Part shown: positions 1-6,851 of the stretch, in pieces
Layout: every line of letters starts with the position of its first letter
Numbering within the stretch: position 1 is the stretch's first letter
Assembly (NCBI GenBank): GCA_946481265.1
Contig: CAMLNE010000217.1
Coordinates: 1 to 7,338, forward strand
Length of the DNA stretch: 7,338 nt
Source of the DNA: an uncultured Panacagrimonas sp.
Lineage (GTDB): Bacteria > Pseudomonadota > Gammaproteobacteria > Nevskiales > Nevskiaceae
Direction: 5' to 3'
Position numbers and translations under genes: made by a program
The notes under the pieces: generated by a model
What the model saw: the letters and a program-made list of their open reading frames with translations, nothing else
Database searches by the model: none
Told to the model about the DNA's origin: nothing

Positions 1-410
1 CGCAGCACCGCATCGCGCCGCCGCCGCACTACCGCGCCCTGTTCGGCGCGGCGCCCAATGGTGGCTGGTTCGGTTACGCGAACCTGTCGTCACCGCAGTA
101 CTCGCCCGGGATGAACATGGATTTCTGGGGCCTCGGCCTGCAGATCCTGGGCCCGGCCATGGACGATCCGGAGCAGGTGCGACGGATGCTGCCGCGGCTG
201 CAGATCAGCTACCCGATCCTGATCGGCGAGGCCCAGATCCCTGCCGCCATGGAGGCCCTGGGCGACACCCTGGGGGCGTTGCCCTTCTCCGTACTCGTTT
301 CGGCGGATGGGTACGTGGTGTCGCGCAAGCACGGCGAGTTCGAGGCCGAGGAGCTGAGCCGACTGATTGAGTCCCACCTCCCCTCCCCATCACCGCCCGC
401 CGGTATCTAG
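1..410 (+). CDS. TlpA/thioredoxin-fold family protein, 5'-truncated by the window edge
   Basis: This is the C-terminal 135 residues of a gene that starts before the window; the frame is read from base 3 and ends at a TAG. The later part resembles the second half of a TlpA/thioredoxin domain. It has the strand [17 protein letters not shown], then YPILIG, then the stretch GALPFSVLV, where the proline sits at the usual cis-proline position. A strand ending [14 protein letters not shown] and a final helix follow. Such domains normally work in the periplasm as thiol-disulfide oxidoreductases. The 45 residues before GLQ, where the family carries its WCxxC active site, contain no cysteine in this frame. 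Third codon positions there are still almost all G or C, which supports the frame. The protein may be a redox-inactive thioredoxin fold, or the early part may hold a frameshift. It lies just upstream of aroQ, a place where gammaproteobacteria often have a thioredoxin-like gene. Confidence 0.72.
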   Translation, partial: QHRIAPPPHYRALFGAAPNGGWFGYANLSSPQYSPGMNMDFWGLGLQILGPAMDDPEQVRRMLPRLQISYPILIGEAQIPAAMEALGDTLGALPFSVLVSADGYVVSRKHGEFEAEELSRLIESHLPSPSPPAGI

Positions 411-510
411 CCGTCAACGCCCGTCAACCTGCGCTGAACGGCCGACAAGTTTCCTTCCGAGGGCGCTTCGGGCAGAATCGCCGGACCGCTTCGCTTCCCG
501 GATCGCTCGC
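411..510 (+). other. Gap upstream of aroQ with an 8-bp direct repeat
   Basis: This 100-bp non-coding stretch separates the thioredoxin-like gene from aroQ and is the natural place for an aroQ-accBC promoter. It contains CCGTCAAC twice, at 411-418 and 421-428, a 10-bp period that would put both copies on the same face of the helix. A weak -10-like CAGAAT lies at 473-478, but no convincing -35 hexamer stands at the right distance, so no promoter is called. There is no T-tract terminator for the upstream gene. Confidence 0.35.
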
Positions 511-954
511 TTGAGCCATCTGCTGCTCCTGAATGGCCCCAACCTCAACCTGCTCGGCACCCGCGAGCCGGAGGTCTACGGCGCCACCACGCTGGCGGAA
601 ATCGAGGCCGACATGGCCCAGCGCGCCGATGCGCTCGGCCATCGGCTCAGCAGCTTCCAGAGCAATCACGAAGGCGCGCTGGTCGACCGGGTGCAGCAGG
701 CGCGCGGTGACGTGGACTTCATCCTGCTCAATCCGGGCGCCTTCACGCATACCAGCGTGGCATTGCGCGATGCGCTGCTCGGCGTGGCGATTCCGTTCAT
801 CGAGGTACACCTGTCGAACGTGTACCGCCGTGAATCGTTCCGGCATCACTCCTACTTCACTGATATCGCTGTCGGCGCAATCGTCGGCCTGGGGCCGATC
901 GGCTACAGCCTGGCGCTGAACGCCGCGGATCAACAACTCAAGAAAGGGAACTAG
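511..954 (+). CDS. aroQ: 3-dehydroquinate dehydratase, type II
   Basis: This cytoplasmic enzyme removes water from 3-dehydroquinate to give 3-dehydroshikimate in the shikimate pathway. The type II enzyme is usually a dodecamer and does not use a Schiff-base lysine. The 147-residue product matches the usual family length. Visible signatures are NGPNLNLLG at residues 8-16 with Arg18, the catalytic Tyr23 in VYG, FQSNHEG at 49-55, NPGAFTHTS at 74-82, and EVHLSN at 98-103 with His100. RRESFRHHS follows at 106-114, with Arg111 in the substrate pocket. The start is taken as TTG at 511. This gives the family's N-terminus, no ATG or GTG lies in frame nearby, and a weak GGA at 500-502 stands 8 nt upstream. 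The open frame extends upstream to 367, but that part resembles no protein. accB begins 5 bp after the stop, so co-expression is very likely. Confidence 0.95.
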   Translation: MSHLLLLNGPNLNLLGTREPEVYGATTLAEIEADMAQRADALGHRLSSFQSNHEGALVDRVQQARGDVDFILLNPGAFTHTSVALRDALLGVAIPFIEVHLSNVYRRESFRHHSYFTDIAVGAIVGLGPIGYSLALNAADQQLKKGN

Positions 955-959
955 CGTCA

Positions 960-1433
960 ATGGACCTGCGCAAGATCAAGACACTGATCGACCTCGTCGA
1001 GCAGTCCGGCATCTCCGAACTGGAAGTCAAGGAAGGCGAGGAATCGGTGCGCATCAGCCGCAACAGCGGCCCGATCACGCAATACGTCTCGGCGCCGATG
1101 GCGCCCGCCCAGATCGCCGCGCCCGCACCTGCCGCAGCGCCTGCCGCGCCGGCGGCACCCGTCGCTCCGGCTGCGCCGCCCAAGCCCGCGGTCGACAACC
1201 GGCACATCGTGCGCGCGCCGATGGTCGGCACCTTCTACCGCCAGCCCTCGCCCGGCGCGCGGTCGTTCGTGGAGATTGGTCAGACCGTCAAGGTCGGCCA
1301 GACGCTGTGCATCATCGAGGCCATGAAGATGCTCAACCAGATCGAGTCGGACAAGGCCGGTGTGGTGGCGGAAATCCTGGTCCAGAACGAGAACGCGGTG
1401 GAGTTCGACCAGCCGCTGTTCGTGATCGAGTAG
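960..1433 (+). CDS. accB: Biotin carboxyl carrier protein of acetyl-CoA carboxylase
   Basis: AccB carries the covalently bound biotin that accepts CO2 from AccC and passes it to the AccA/AccD carboxyltransferase, making malonyl-CoA for fatty acid synthesis. The 157-residue product is about the length of the E. coli protein. Its N-terminal domain (1-40, [20 protein letters not shown]) mediates complex assembly. A flexible linker rich in alanine and proline follows at about 44-77. The biotinyl domain (about 80-157) has APMVGTFYR at 86-94 and the biotin attachment motif EAMKM at 120-124. Lys123 is the modified residue, 34 residues from the C-terminus, as usual. An AAGGGA at 944-949, inside the end of aroQ, can serve as ribosome binding site about 10 nt from the ATG. 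accC starts 13 bp after the stop, the common accBC arrangement. Confidence 0.98.
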   Translation: MDLRKIKTLIDLVEQSGISELEVKEGEESVRISRNSGPITQYVSAPMAPAQIAAPAPAAAPAAPAAPVAPAAPPKPAVDNRHIVRAPMVGTFYRQPSPGARSFVEIGQTVKVGQTLCIIEAMKMLNQIESDKAGVVAEILVQNENAVEFDQPLFVIE

Positions 1434-1446
1434 ACCGGCCCGCGCG

Positions 1447-2805
1447 ATGAGAGAGATCAAGAAGATTCTGATCGCCAACCGTGGCGAAATCGCGCTGCGC
1501 ATCCTGCGCGCCTGCCGTGAAATGGGCATCAAGACGGTCGCGGTGTACTCGCAGGCCGACCGCGATCTCAAGCACGTCCTGCTGGCCGACGAGGCGGTGT
1601 GCATCGGCCCGCCGGCGGCGCAGAAGAGCTACCTCAACATGGCCGCGCTGATCAGCGCCGCGGAGGTCACCCAGGCCGACGCCATCCATCCCGGCTACGG
1701 CTTTCTCTCCGAGAACGCCGATTTCGCCGAAAGCGTCGAGAAGTCGGGCTTCATCTTCATCGGCCCACGTCCCGAGACGATCCGCCTGATGGGGTCCAAG
1801 ACCAACGCCAAGGCCGAGATGATCGCGGCCGGCGTGCCCTGCGTGCCCGGCTCCGACGGCGAACTGCCGGAGGACGAGGCGGAGTGCCTGTCCATCGCCG
1901 AGGCCGTCGGCTACCCGGTCCTGATCAAGGCCGCCTCCGGCGGCGGTGGCCGCGGCATGCAGGTGGTGCGCACGCCGGATGAGCTGATCGGCAAGATCCA
2001 CATCGCGCGCACCGAGGCGCTCAACGCCTTCAAGGATTCGGCGGTCTTCCTCGAGAAGTACTTGGAGACGCCGCGCCACGTCGAGGTGCAGGTGCTGGCC
2101 GACGGCCAGGGCAATGCGATCTACCTGGGCGAACGCGACTGCTCGATGCAGCGCCGCAACCAGAAGGTCGTCGAGGAATCCCCCGCTCCCGGCATCACCG
2201 ACGAACAGCGCGAGCAGATCGGCTCGCTCTGCGTGGAAGCCTGCAAGCGCATCGGCTATCGCGGCGCCGGCACGTTCGAGTTCCTGTACGACGCCGGCAG
2301 CTTCTATTTCATCGAGATGAACACGCGCATCCAGGTCGAGCACCCGGTTACCGAGATGGTGACGGGCGTGGACCTGATCCGCGAGATGATCAAGATCGCC
2401 GACGGCCGCAAGCTGACCAAGCGGCAGGGCAACATCCGCCTGCGCGGCCACGCCATCGAGTGCCGCATCAACGCGGAGAACGCGCGCACCTTCGTCCCCT
2501 CGCCCGGCTGCATCACCAAGTACCACGCCCCCGGCGGCCCCGGCGTGCGCATGGATACGCACATCTACTCGGGATACAAGGTGCCGCCGCACTACGACTC
2601 GATGGTGGGCAAGCTGATCTGCTGGGGCAACACCCGCGATTCGGCCATCGCCCGCATGAAGGGTGCGCTTTCCGAGATGATCATCGAGGGCATCGACACC
2701 AACGTGGCGCTGCAGCAGCGGATCATGCGCGACGAGGCCTTCATCGACGGCACGCATGACATCCACTACCTCGCAGGGATGCTCGAACGCTGGTCCCAGG
2801 AGTAG
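1447..2805 (+). CDS. accC: Biotin carboxylase subunit of acetyl-CoA carboxylase
   Basis: AccC uses ATP and bicarbonate to carboxylate the biotin on AccB, the first half-reaction of acetyl-CoA carboxylase. The 452-residue product is close to the 449-residue E. coli enzyme. The N-terminal biotin carboxylase fold starts [15 protein letters not shown], and [10 protein letters not shown] lies at 81-90. The ATP-grasp domain has GSKTNAK with Lys118, [12 protein letters not shown] at 160-171 (Lys161 and the glycine-rich lid), and His211 in RHVEVQ. It continues with RRNQKVVEE (Lys240), and Glu278, Glu290, Arg294 and Glu298 in the [16 protein letters not shown] block. Arg340, which contacts biotin, is present. 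These positions run two ahead of E. coli throughout, so all key residues appear intact. The ATG at 1447 is the only start possible, because an in-frame stop lies at 1423-1425. No good Shine-Dalgarno is seen, which suggests translational coupling to accB. In many gammaproteobacteria prmA follows; here fbp does. Confidence 0.98.
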   Translation: MREIKKILIANRGEIALRILRACREMGIKTVAVYSQADRDLKHVLLADEAVCIGPPAAQKSYLNMAALISAAEVTQADAIHPGYGFLSENADFAESVEKSGFIFIGPRPETIRLMGSKTNAKAEMIAAGVPCVPGSDGELPEDEAECLSIAEAVGYPVLIKAASGGGGRGMQVVRTPDELIGKIHIARTEALNAFKDSAVFLEKYLETPRHVEVQVLADGQGNAIYLGERDCSMQRRNQKVVEESPAPGITDEQREQIGSLCVEACKRIGYRGAGTFEFLYDAGSFYFIEMNTRIQVEHPVTEMVTGVDLIREMIKIADGRKLTKRQGNIRLRGHAIECRINAENARTFVPSPGCITKYHAPGGPGVRMDTHIYSGYKVPPHYDSMVGKLICWGNTRDSAIARMKGALSEMIIEGIDTNVALQQRIMRDEAFIDGTHDIHYLAGMLERWSQE

Positions 2806-2829
2806 GGGCGACGTCGACGGGGGCAAGCC

Positions 2830-2858
2830 CGGCACCGGTTCTCCCGACACCGGTGCTG
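2830..2858 (+). other. Inverted repeat (hairpin) in the accC-fbp spacer
   Basis: The arms GCACCGGT (2832-2839) and ACCGGTGC (2849-2856) are perfectly complementary and enclose a 9-nt loop. A G-T pair (2831/2857) and a C-G pair (2830/2858) extend the stem to 10 bp. No T-run follows on either side, so it does not look like a standard intrinsic terminator. It lies in the only sizeable non-coding stretch between accC and fbp (2806-2908). It could stabilise an mRNA end, act as a weak attenuator, or bind a protein as DNA. Confidence 0.5.
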
Positions 2859-2908
2859 CTCGTGGCCCATTTCGTGCAGAAACTGTCGGGGCGACCCAGA
2901 ACCAGACT

Positions 2909-3910
2909 ATGAAACCCGTTTTCCTGACGCAGTTCCTGATCGAAGAAATGCGCGATCGCGGCGAGCAGATGCCCGACCTGCGCCTGCTCATCGAAGTCGT
3001 GGCGCGTGCCTGCAAGCGCATTTCCATTGCCGTGGGCAAGGGCGCGCTGGGCGGGGTGCTCGGCGAAGCCGGCACTGGCAACATCCAGGGCGAGGCGCAG
3101 AAGAAGCTCGACGTGCTGTCGAACGACATTCTGCTCGAAGCCAACGAGTGGGGCGGGCATCTTGCAGCGCTGGCGTCCGAGGAGATGGACGAGGCGCAGA
3201 TGATCCCCGAGCAGTATCCGAAGGGCGGCTACCTGCTGCTGTTCGATCCGCTCGACGGCTCCAGCAACATCGACGTGAACATCTCCGTCGGCACGATCTT
3301 CTCGGTGCTGCGCGCGCCGCGCCGCGCCGGCTCGCTGGAGGAATCCTTCCTGCAGCCTGGCACCGCGCAGGTCTGCGCCGGTTACGCCCTGTACGGCCCG
3401 AGCACCCAGCTGGTGCTGACCATCGGCACTGGCGTGCACGTCTTCACGCTCGATCGCGAACTGGGCAGCTTCATGCTCACGCAGCGCGACCTGCAGATTC
3501 CCGTCGACACCAGCGAGTTCTCGGTCAACGCCTCGAACGCGCGCCACTGGGAGGCACCGGTGAAGCGCTATATCGACGAGTGCCTTGCCGGCAAGGACGG
3601 CCCGCGCGGCAAGGACTTCAACATGCGCTGGGTCGCCTCGATGGTCGCCGACGTGCACCGCATCCTGACCCGCGGCGGCGTTTTCATGTACCCGCTGGAT
3701 GCAAAGACGAAGGACAAGGGCGGCAAGCTGCGCCTGATGTACGAAGCCAATCCCATGAGCATGATCATCGAGCAGGCCGGCGGCGGCGCGAGCACCGGCC
3801 GTGAGCGTATCCTCGACATCCAGCCCGCCCGGTTGCACCAGCGCGTGCCGGTGATCCTCGGCTCGCGCAACGAGGTCGAGAGAGTCGTGGGGTACCACGC
3901 GGGAAGCTAG
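2909..3910 (+). CDS. fbp: Fructose-1,6-bisphosphatase, class I
   Basis: This Mg-dependent cytoplasmic enzyme hydrolyses fructose 1,6-bisphosphate to fructose 6-phosphate, the irreversible gluconeogenic step. The 333-residue product matches the class I family (E. coli, 332 residues). Visible motifs are [21 protein letters not shown] near residue 50, the metal ligands in SEEMDE (Glu91, Glu92) and FDPLDGSSN at 112-120 (Asp113, Asp116). Substrate-binding segments follow: [10 protein letters not shown] at 162-171, [14 protein letters not shown] at 238-251, and [10 protein letters not shown] at 273-282 with metal ligand Glu279. All these appear intact. The ATG at 2909 matches the family N-terminus; the frame stays open upstream into accC, but that part has no family character. 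No strong Shine-Dalgarno precedes it. The next gene starts 22 bp downstream and encodes a phosphofructokinase acting on the same metabolite pair, so the two are probably co-transcribed. Confidence 0.97.
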   Translation: MKPVFLTQFLIEEMRDRGEQMPDLRLLIEVVARACKRISIAVGKGALGGVLGEAGTGNIQGEAQKKLDVLSNDILLEANEWGGHLAALASEEMDEAQMIPEQYPKGGYLLLFDPLDGSSNIDVNISVGTIFSVLRAPRRAGSLEESFLQPGTAQVCAGYALYGPSTQLVLTIGTGVHVFTLDRELGSFMLTQRDLQIPVDTSEFSVNASNARHWEAPVKRYIDECLAGKDGPRGKDFNMRWVASMVADVHRILTRGGVFMYPLDAKTKDKGGKLRLMYEANPMSMIIEQAGGGASTGRERILDIQPARLHQRVPVILGSRNEVERVVGYHAGS

Positions 3911-3921
3911 CAACCTGTCCC

Positions 3922-3925
3922 GGAG
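3922..3925 (+). promoter_or_regulatory. Ribosome binding site deciding the phosphofructokinase start
   Basis: GGAG lies 7 nt before the ATG at 3933 but only 1 nt before the in-frame ATG at 3927. Normal spacing favours 3933, so the protein probably begins MPRNALYAQSGG. Confidence 0.6.
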
Positions 3926-3932
3926 AATGACG

Positions 3933-5195
3933 ATGCCGCGCAACGCCCTCTACGCACAGTCCGGTGGCGTCACCGCCGTGATCAACGTCTCGGCCCAGGG
4001 CGTGATCGAGACCGCCCGCAAGCACCCCCGGCACTTCGGCAAGGTCTACGCCGGGCGCAACGGCATCATCGGCGCGCTGACGGAAGACCTGATCGACACC
4101 TCGCAGGAGTCCGATGCCGCCATCGCGGCGTTGCGCCACACGCCAGCCGGCGCCTTCGGTTCCTGCCGGCACAAGCTCAAGGGCCTGGACAAGAACCGCG
4201 CGGAATACGAACGCCTGATCGAGGTCTTCAAGGCCCACGACATCGGCACCTTCTTCTACAACGGCGGCGGCGATTCGGCGGACACCTGCCTGAAGGTGAG
4301 CCAGCTCGGTGCCACGCTCGGCTACCCGGTGCAGGCCATCCACGTCCCCAAGACGATGGACAACGACCTGCCGCTGACCGACTGCTGCCCCGGCTTCGGT
4401 TCGGTCGCCAAATACACCGCGGTGTCGATCCGCGAGGCCGGCTTCGACGTCGCCAGCATGGCCAAGACCTCCACCAAGGTGTTCATCCTCGAGGTGATGG
4501 GCCGCCACGCGGGTTGGACCGCGGCGGCGGGTGGGCTGGCCAGCGAAGCCGAGGGCGATGCGCCGCAGGTGATCCTGTTCCCCGAGATCGTGTTCGACGA
4601 GGCCCGGTTCCTCGCCGCGGTGGATGCGAGCGTGAAGAAGTACGGCTCCTGCTCGATCGTGGCCAGCGAGGGCCTGCGTCTGGCCTCCGGCGAATTCCTG
4701 TCCGAAGCCGGCGGCAAGGATGCCTTCGGCCACACGCAGCTCGGGGGACTGGCGCCGCTGCTGGCCCGGCTGGTCGGCGAAAAGCTGGGCTACAAGCAGC
4801 ACTACGCCGTCGCCGACTACCTGATGCGCGCCGCGCGACACATCGCGAGTGCCACCGACGTGGAACAGAGCTATGCGGTCGGTCGCGCGGCGGTTGAGCT
4901 GGCCGTGGCGGGCAAGTCCGGCGTGATGGCGACCATCGAGCGCCAGTCCGACGTCCCCTACGTCTGGACCACGGGCGAAGCCCCGCTCAGCAGCGTGGCG
5001 AATGTCGAACGCAAGATGCCGCGGGATTTCATCAGCGCCGACGGCTTCCACATCACCGAAGCCTGCCGGCGCTATCTGTCGCCACTGATCCAGGGCGAGG
5101 ACTATCCGCCCTACCGCAATGGCCTGCCGCAGTACGTGCGGCTCGCCAATCCCCCGGTGCCCAGGAAGCTCGGCGAGTTCCGGCTGGGCGGATGA
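3933..5195 (+). CDS. Pyrophosphate-dependent 6-phosphofructokinase
   Basis: The enzyme interconverts fructose 6-phosphate and fructose 1,6-bisphosphate, and the sequence points to pyrophosphate as phosphoryl donor. It has the PFK fold: SGGVTAVIN at residues 10-18, a phosphate-binding loop GGGDS at 111-115, the catalytic PKTMDND at 139-145, and MGRHAGW at 189-195. In family terms Asp114 replaces the glycine that ATP enzymes need (GGDGS), and Lys140 replaces the glycine of their PGTIDND motif. Both changes mark PPi users. About 420 residues is longer than the roughly 320 of bacterial ATP-PFK and fits the long PPi-type group also found in xanthomonads. An upstream ATG at 3927 would add two residues. 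It sits directly behind fbp, which catalyses the one-way reverse step. No clear terminator is seen in the 25 bp before the convergent neighbour. The symbol pfp or pfkA would fit. Confidence 0.93.
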   Translation: MPRNALYAQSGGVTAVINVSAQGVIETARKHPRHFGKVYAGRNGIIGALTEDLIDTSQESDAAIAALRHTPAGAFGSCRHKLKGLDKNRAEYERLIEVFKAHDIGTFFYNGGGDSADTCLKVSQLGATLGYPVQAIHVPKTMDNDLPLTDCCPGFGSVAKYTAVSIREAGFDVASMAKTSTKVFILEVMGRHAGWTAAAGGLASEAEGDAPQVILFPEIVFDEARFLAAVDASVKKYGSCSIVASEGLRLASGEFLSEAGGKDAFGHTQLGGLAPLLARLVGEKLGYKQHYAVADYLMRAARHIASATDVEQSYAVGRAAVELAVAGKSGVMATIERQSDVPYVWTTGEAPLSSVANVERKMPRDFISADGFHITEACRRYLSPLIQGEDYPPYRNGLPQYVRLANPPVPRKLGEFRLGG

Positions 5196-5220
5196 AGGCT
5201 TTCGGGAGCGCGTGCGGCCC

Positions 5221-6537
5221 TCAGGACTCCACGCCGTAGATCTTGTGGCTGTGGTGCTCCTTGGGTTCCCACAGCGCGATGCCGGTGTCGATGTCCCGGG
5301 CCGGAATCAGGGTTTCGCCGCGCGAGCAGGCATCGACGAACGCCGCCTCCAGGGTGCGCACCAGCGCGCGTGCATTGCCGTGCCAGCGGCATTGGCGGAT
5401 CCGTTCCCAGGCCTCGCTCTGCAGCCCCTCAGGGGCCTTCCAGGTCGTCACGCCGTTGCACAGGCGCGCCAGCGTCGTGGCCGTGACCGCAATCAGGTCC
5501 TCCTCGCGCTGCGCCAGCTCCGGCACCTGCAGGGTGGCCGCGCCCAGGCGCGTGAATTCATCGATGTTCACCGAGTCCATCAGCGTCTTCCAGCTGCGAT
5601 TGGTGGCGAACAGCAGGGCGCAGTCGAGCCGCTGCTTGGCAGCCGCGCCGAAAGGCAGGTACTGACCGTTGTCGAGCGCCTCCATCAGCACTTCCATCAC
5701 CGGGCCCATGACGCCATGGCTCTCGTCGAGGAAGCACACGCCGTCGCGCGCCTGCGTGAAGGCGCCGATGCGCGCCCCCGCGCCCGGGAAGGCGCCCGCC
5801 ACGTGACCGCAAAGCAGCGACTTCACCGCGGACTTGTCGCCGGTGTTTTCCGCGGCCAGGTTCACCGACACGAAACGGCCCTTGTTGCGCACCAGGAAGT
5901 AGTAGTACGCGAGCGAGGTCTTGCCGCTGCCCGGCCCGCCCAGCAGGTAGGCGCGGTGGATGCCGTTCTGCGCGAAGGCGCGCACGCGCGAGACCAGGGC
6001 CTGCAGGCGCGGACTGAACACGTAGAAGTTGCGCCAGCTCTGGTTCTCGACCTCGGTGGTCATCGGCATGCGGATGACGTTGTCCTCGTTCACCGGGCAC
6101 ATGCGCTCGCCCAGCGAGGCCGAGACCCCGTCGAGGTCCGCCGCCAGCAGCAGGTGCACGCCGCCCAGCCACTGCTCGGCGGCGCGCCGATCCAGCCAGC
6201 GCCCGAATGCCACCAGCTGGTCGGGGCGGATCGCGATGATCAGAACCAGGCCGCGTCCCTGCCGGCGCTGCGCGAGCACCGCGTCGGCAAGCGGATCAAG
6301 CTTCGACGACTCGAGGAACAGGGCGAGCACGAACTCGCTCTCGATCGACTCGCCCTCGAAGCTGGCCGGCAAGCCCCGGAACTCGAAGCGGCGGCCGGCC
6401 GCCAGATGCTGATGGAACGCACCGATGCGCTGTTCATCGCGCAGATGCGTGTCGCTGGAATAGATGATCAGGTCCGGCGCCGGAACGCGGTCGGCGGTGA
6501 GCAGATTCTGATTTTTCTTCGGGCCGATCCGGAACAT
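5221..6537 (-). CDS. AAA+ ATPase of sigma-54-activator type with no DNA-binding domain and a novel N-terminus
   Basis: The 438-residue protein has two parts. Residues 1 to about 160 are an alpha/beta region I do not recognise; its probable strands include DLIIYSSD, GLVLIIAI and VHLLLAAD. Residues about 168-420 are an AAA+ domain like that of bacterial enhancer-binding proteins. Walker A is GGPGSGKT at 200-207, GHVAGAFPGA is at 244-253, and Walker B is CFLDESH at 268-274. Sensor I is FATNR with Asn313, a likely arginine finger is Arg330 in FTRL, and the sensor II segment is WHGNARAL at 385-392 with Arg390. The L1 loop, normally GAFTGA, reads GAFPGA, losing the threonine that contacts sigma-54. 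The protein ends about 18 residues after the lid, so the usual Fis-type helix-turn-helix is absent. It is likely an active ATPase with an unknown partner, perhaps still a transcription factor acting from solution. It converges on the phosphofructokinase gene. Confidence 0.85.
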   Translation of the reverse strand: MFRIGPKKNQNLLTADRVPAPDLIIYSSDTHLRDEQRIGAFHQHLAAGRRFEFRGLPASFEGESIESEFVLALFLESSKLDPLADAVLAQRRQGRGLVLIIAIRPDQLVAFGRWLDRRAAEQWLGGVHLLLAADLDGVSASLGERMCPVNEDNVIRMPMTTEVENQSWRNFYVFSPRLQALVSRVRAFAQNGIHRAYLLGGPGSGKTSLAYYYFLVRNKGRFVSVNLAAENTGDKSAVKSLLCGHVAGAFPGAGARIGAFTQARDGVCFLDESHGVMGPVMEVLMEALDNGQYLPFGAAAKQRLDCALLFATNRSWKTLMDSVNIDEFTRLGAATLQVPELAQREEDLIAVTATTLARLCNGVTTWKAPEGLQSEAWERIRQCRWHGNARALVRTLEAAFVDACSRGETLIPARDIDTGIALWEPKEHHSHKIYGVES

Positions 6538-6540
6538 GCA

Positions 6541-6825
6541 GTTTCCCCTGGACTACGTCGTCGCGCTTATCGTCACGCTACGCGCAGCTTCACCATACCG
6601 CCGCCTCGGGTCCGATGAACAGGCGAGCGCCACCGATCGACGGTGCACAGGGGTGAGCCACCGCGCGACGCAGCCTGTGCGGCGCGACGACCGACGCGCG
6701 TCCGCTCGTCACTGAGCCTCGAACGCGCGCCGGTCGAACGCCGAGCCGGGCCGTGCGAACGCCGGGCCGCGGCCGGCCGCGTGCGTCCCGCTCATTCCGA
6801 AGGGGCGTGGAGGCCCTGCCGCGGC
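6541..6825. other. GC-rich stretch without a gene, with short repeats
   Basis: I see no supportable gene in the 313 bp between the AAA+ gene and the small exported-protein gene (6538-6850). Open frames here give arginine-rich translations typical of GC-rich non-coding DNA. Structure present includes CACCG/CGGTG arms at 6631-6635 and 6641-6645, and GCACAGG/CCTGTGC arms at 6645-6651 and 6674-6680 with a 22-nt loop. CGAACGC occurs three times, at 6720, 6735 and 6756, and a 14-bp palindrome CGCGGCCGGCCGCG lies at 6768-6781. As both flanking genes are on the minus strand, the promoter of the AAA+ gene should lie here. Confidence 0.45.
6544..6549 (-). promoter_or_regulatory. Ribosome binding site of the AAA+ gene
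   Basis: On the minus strand AGGGGA stands 6 nt before the ATG at 6537, which supports that start. No convincing sigma-70 or -24/-12 sigma-54 promoter was found upstream by eye. Confidence 0.65.
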
Positions 6826-6851
6826 AAAATCACGCCGGAGAAAAGCGGCGT
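6826..6851 (-). terminator. Intrinsic terminator of the small exported-protein gene
   Basis: On the minus strand the arms ACGCCG (6851-6846) and CGGCGT (6837-6832) form a 6-bp GC-rich stem with an 8-nt loop. GATTTTG follows, giving a short U-tract. The first stem base is the last base of the stop codon, so terminator and gene end overlap. Confidence 0.6.

Noticed and set aside
367..510. N-terminal extension of aroQ to the upstream ATG at 367
   Set aside because: This would overlap the preceding gene and add 48 residues of Arg/Ser/Pro-rich sequence absent from type II dehydroquinases.
1333..3144. A 603-codon open frame on the - strand across accC and the fbp start
   Set aside because: It is antisense to accB, accC and fbp, all supported by intact catalytic residues. 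Its Ala/Arg/His/Asp-rich translation is a mirror of their codons.
2741..5051. Two further long open frames on the - strand (400 and 428 codons) opposite fbp and the phosphofructokinase
   Set aside because: They are shadows of the + strand genes; no domain, start signal or motif supports them.
5196..5220. Possible shared terminator between the convergent phosphofructokinase and AAA+ genes
   Set aside because: No stem of useful length followed by a T-tract was found on either strand in this 25-bp gap.
6541..6610. Possible promoter for the AAA+ gene (GATAAG-like -10 with a TGAAGC-like -35 on the minus strand)
   Set aside because: The hexamers match poorly and the spacer is about 15 bp, so it cannot be told from chance. 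No -24/-12 sigma-54 element was seen either.
5119..6618. A 499-codon open frame on the + strand, antisense to the AAA+ gene
   Set aside because: Its translation has no recognisable motif, whereas the opposite strand encodes a complete ordered AAA+ domain with a good ribosome binding site. Long antisense frames are expected where third codon positions are mostly G or C.
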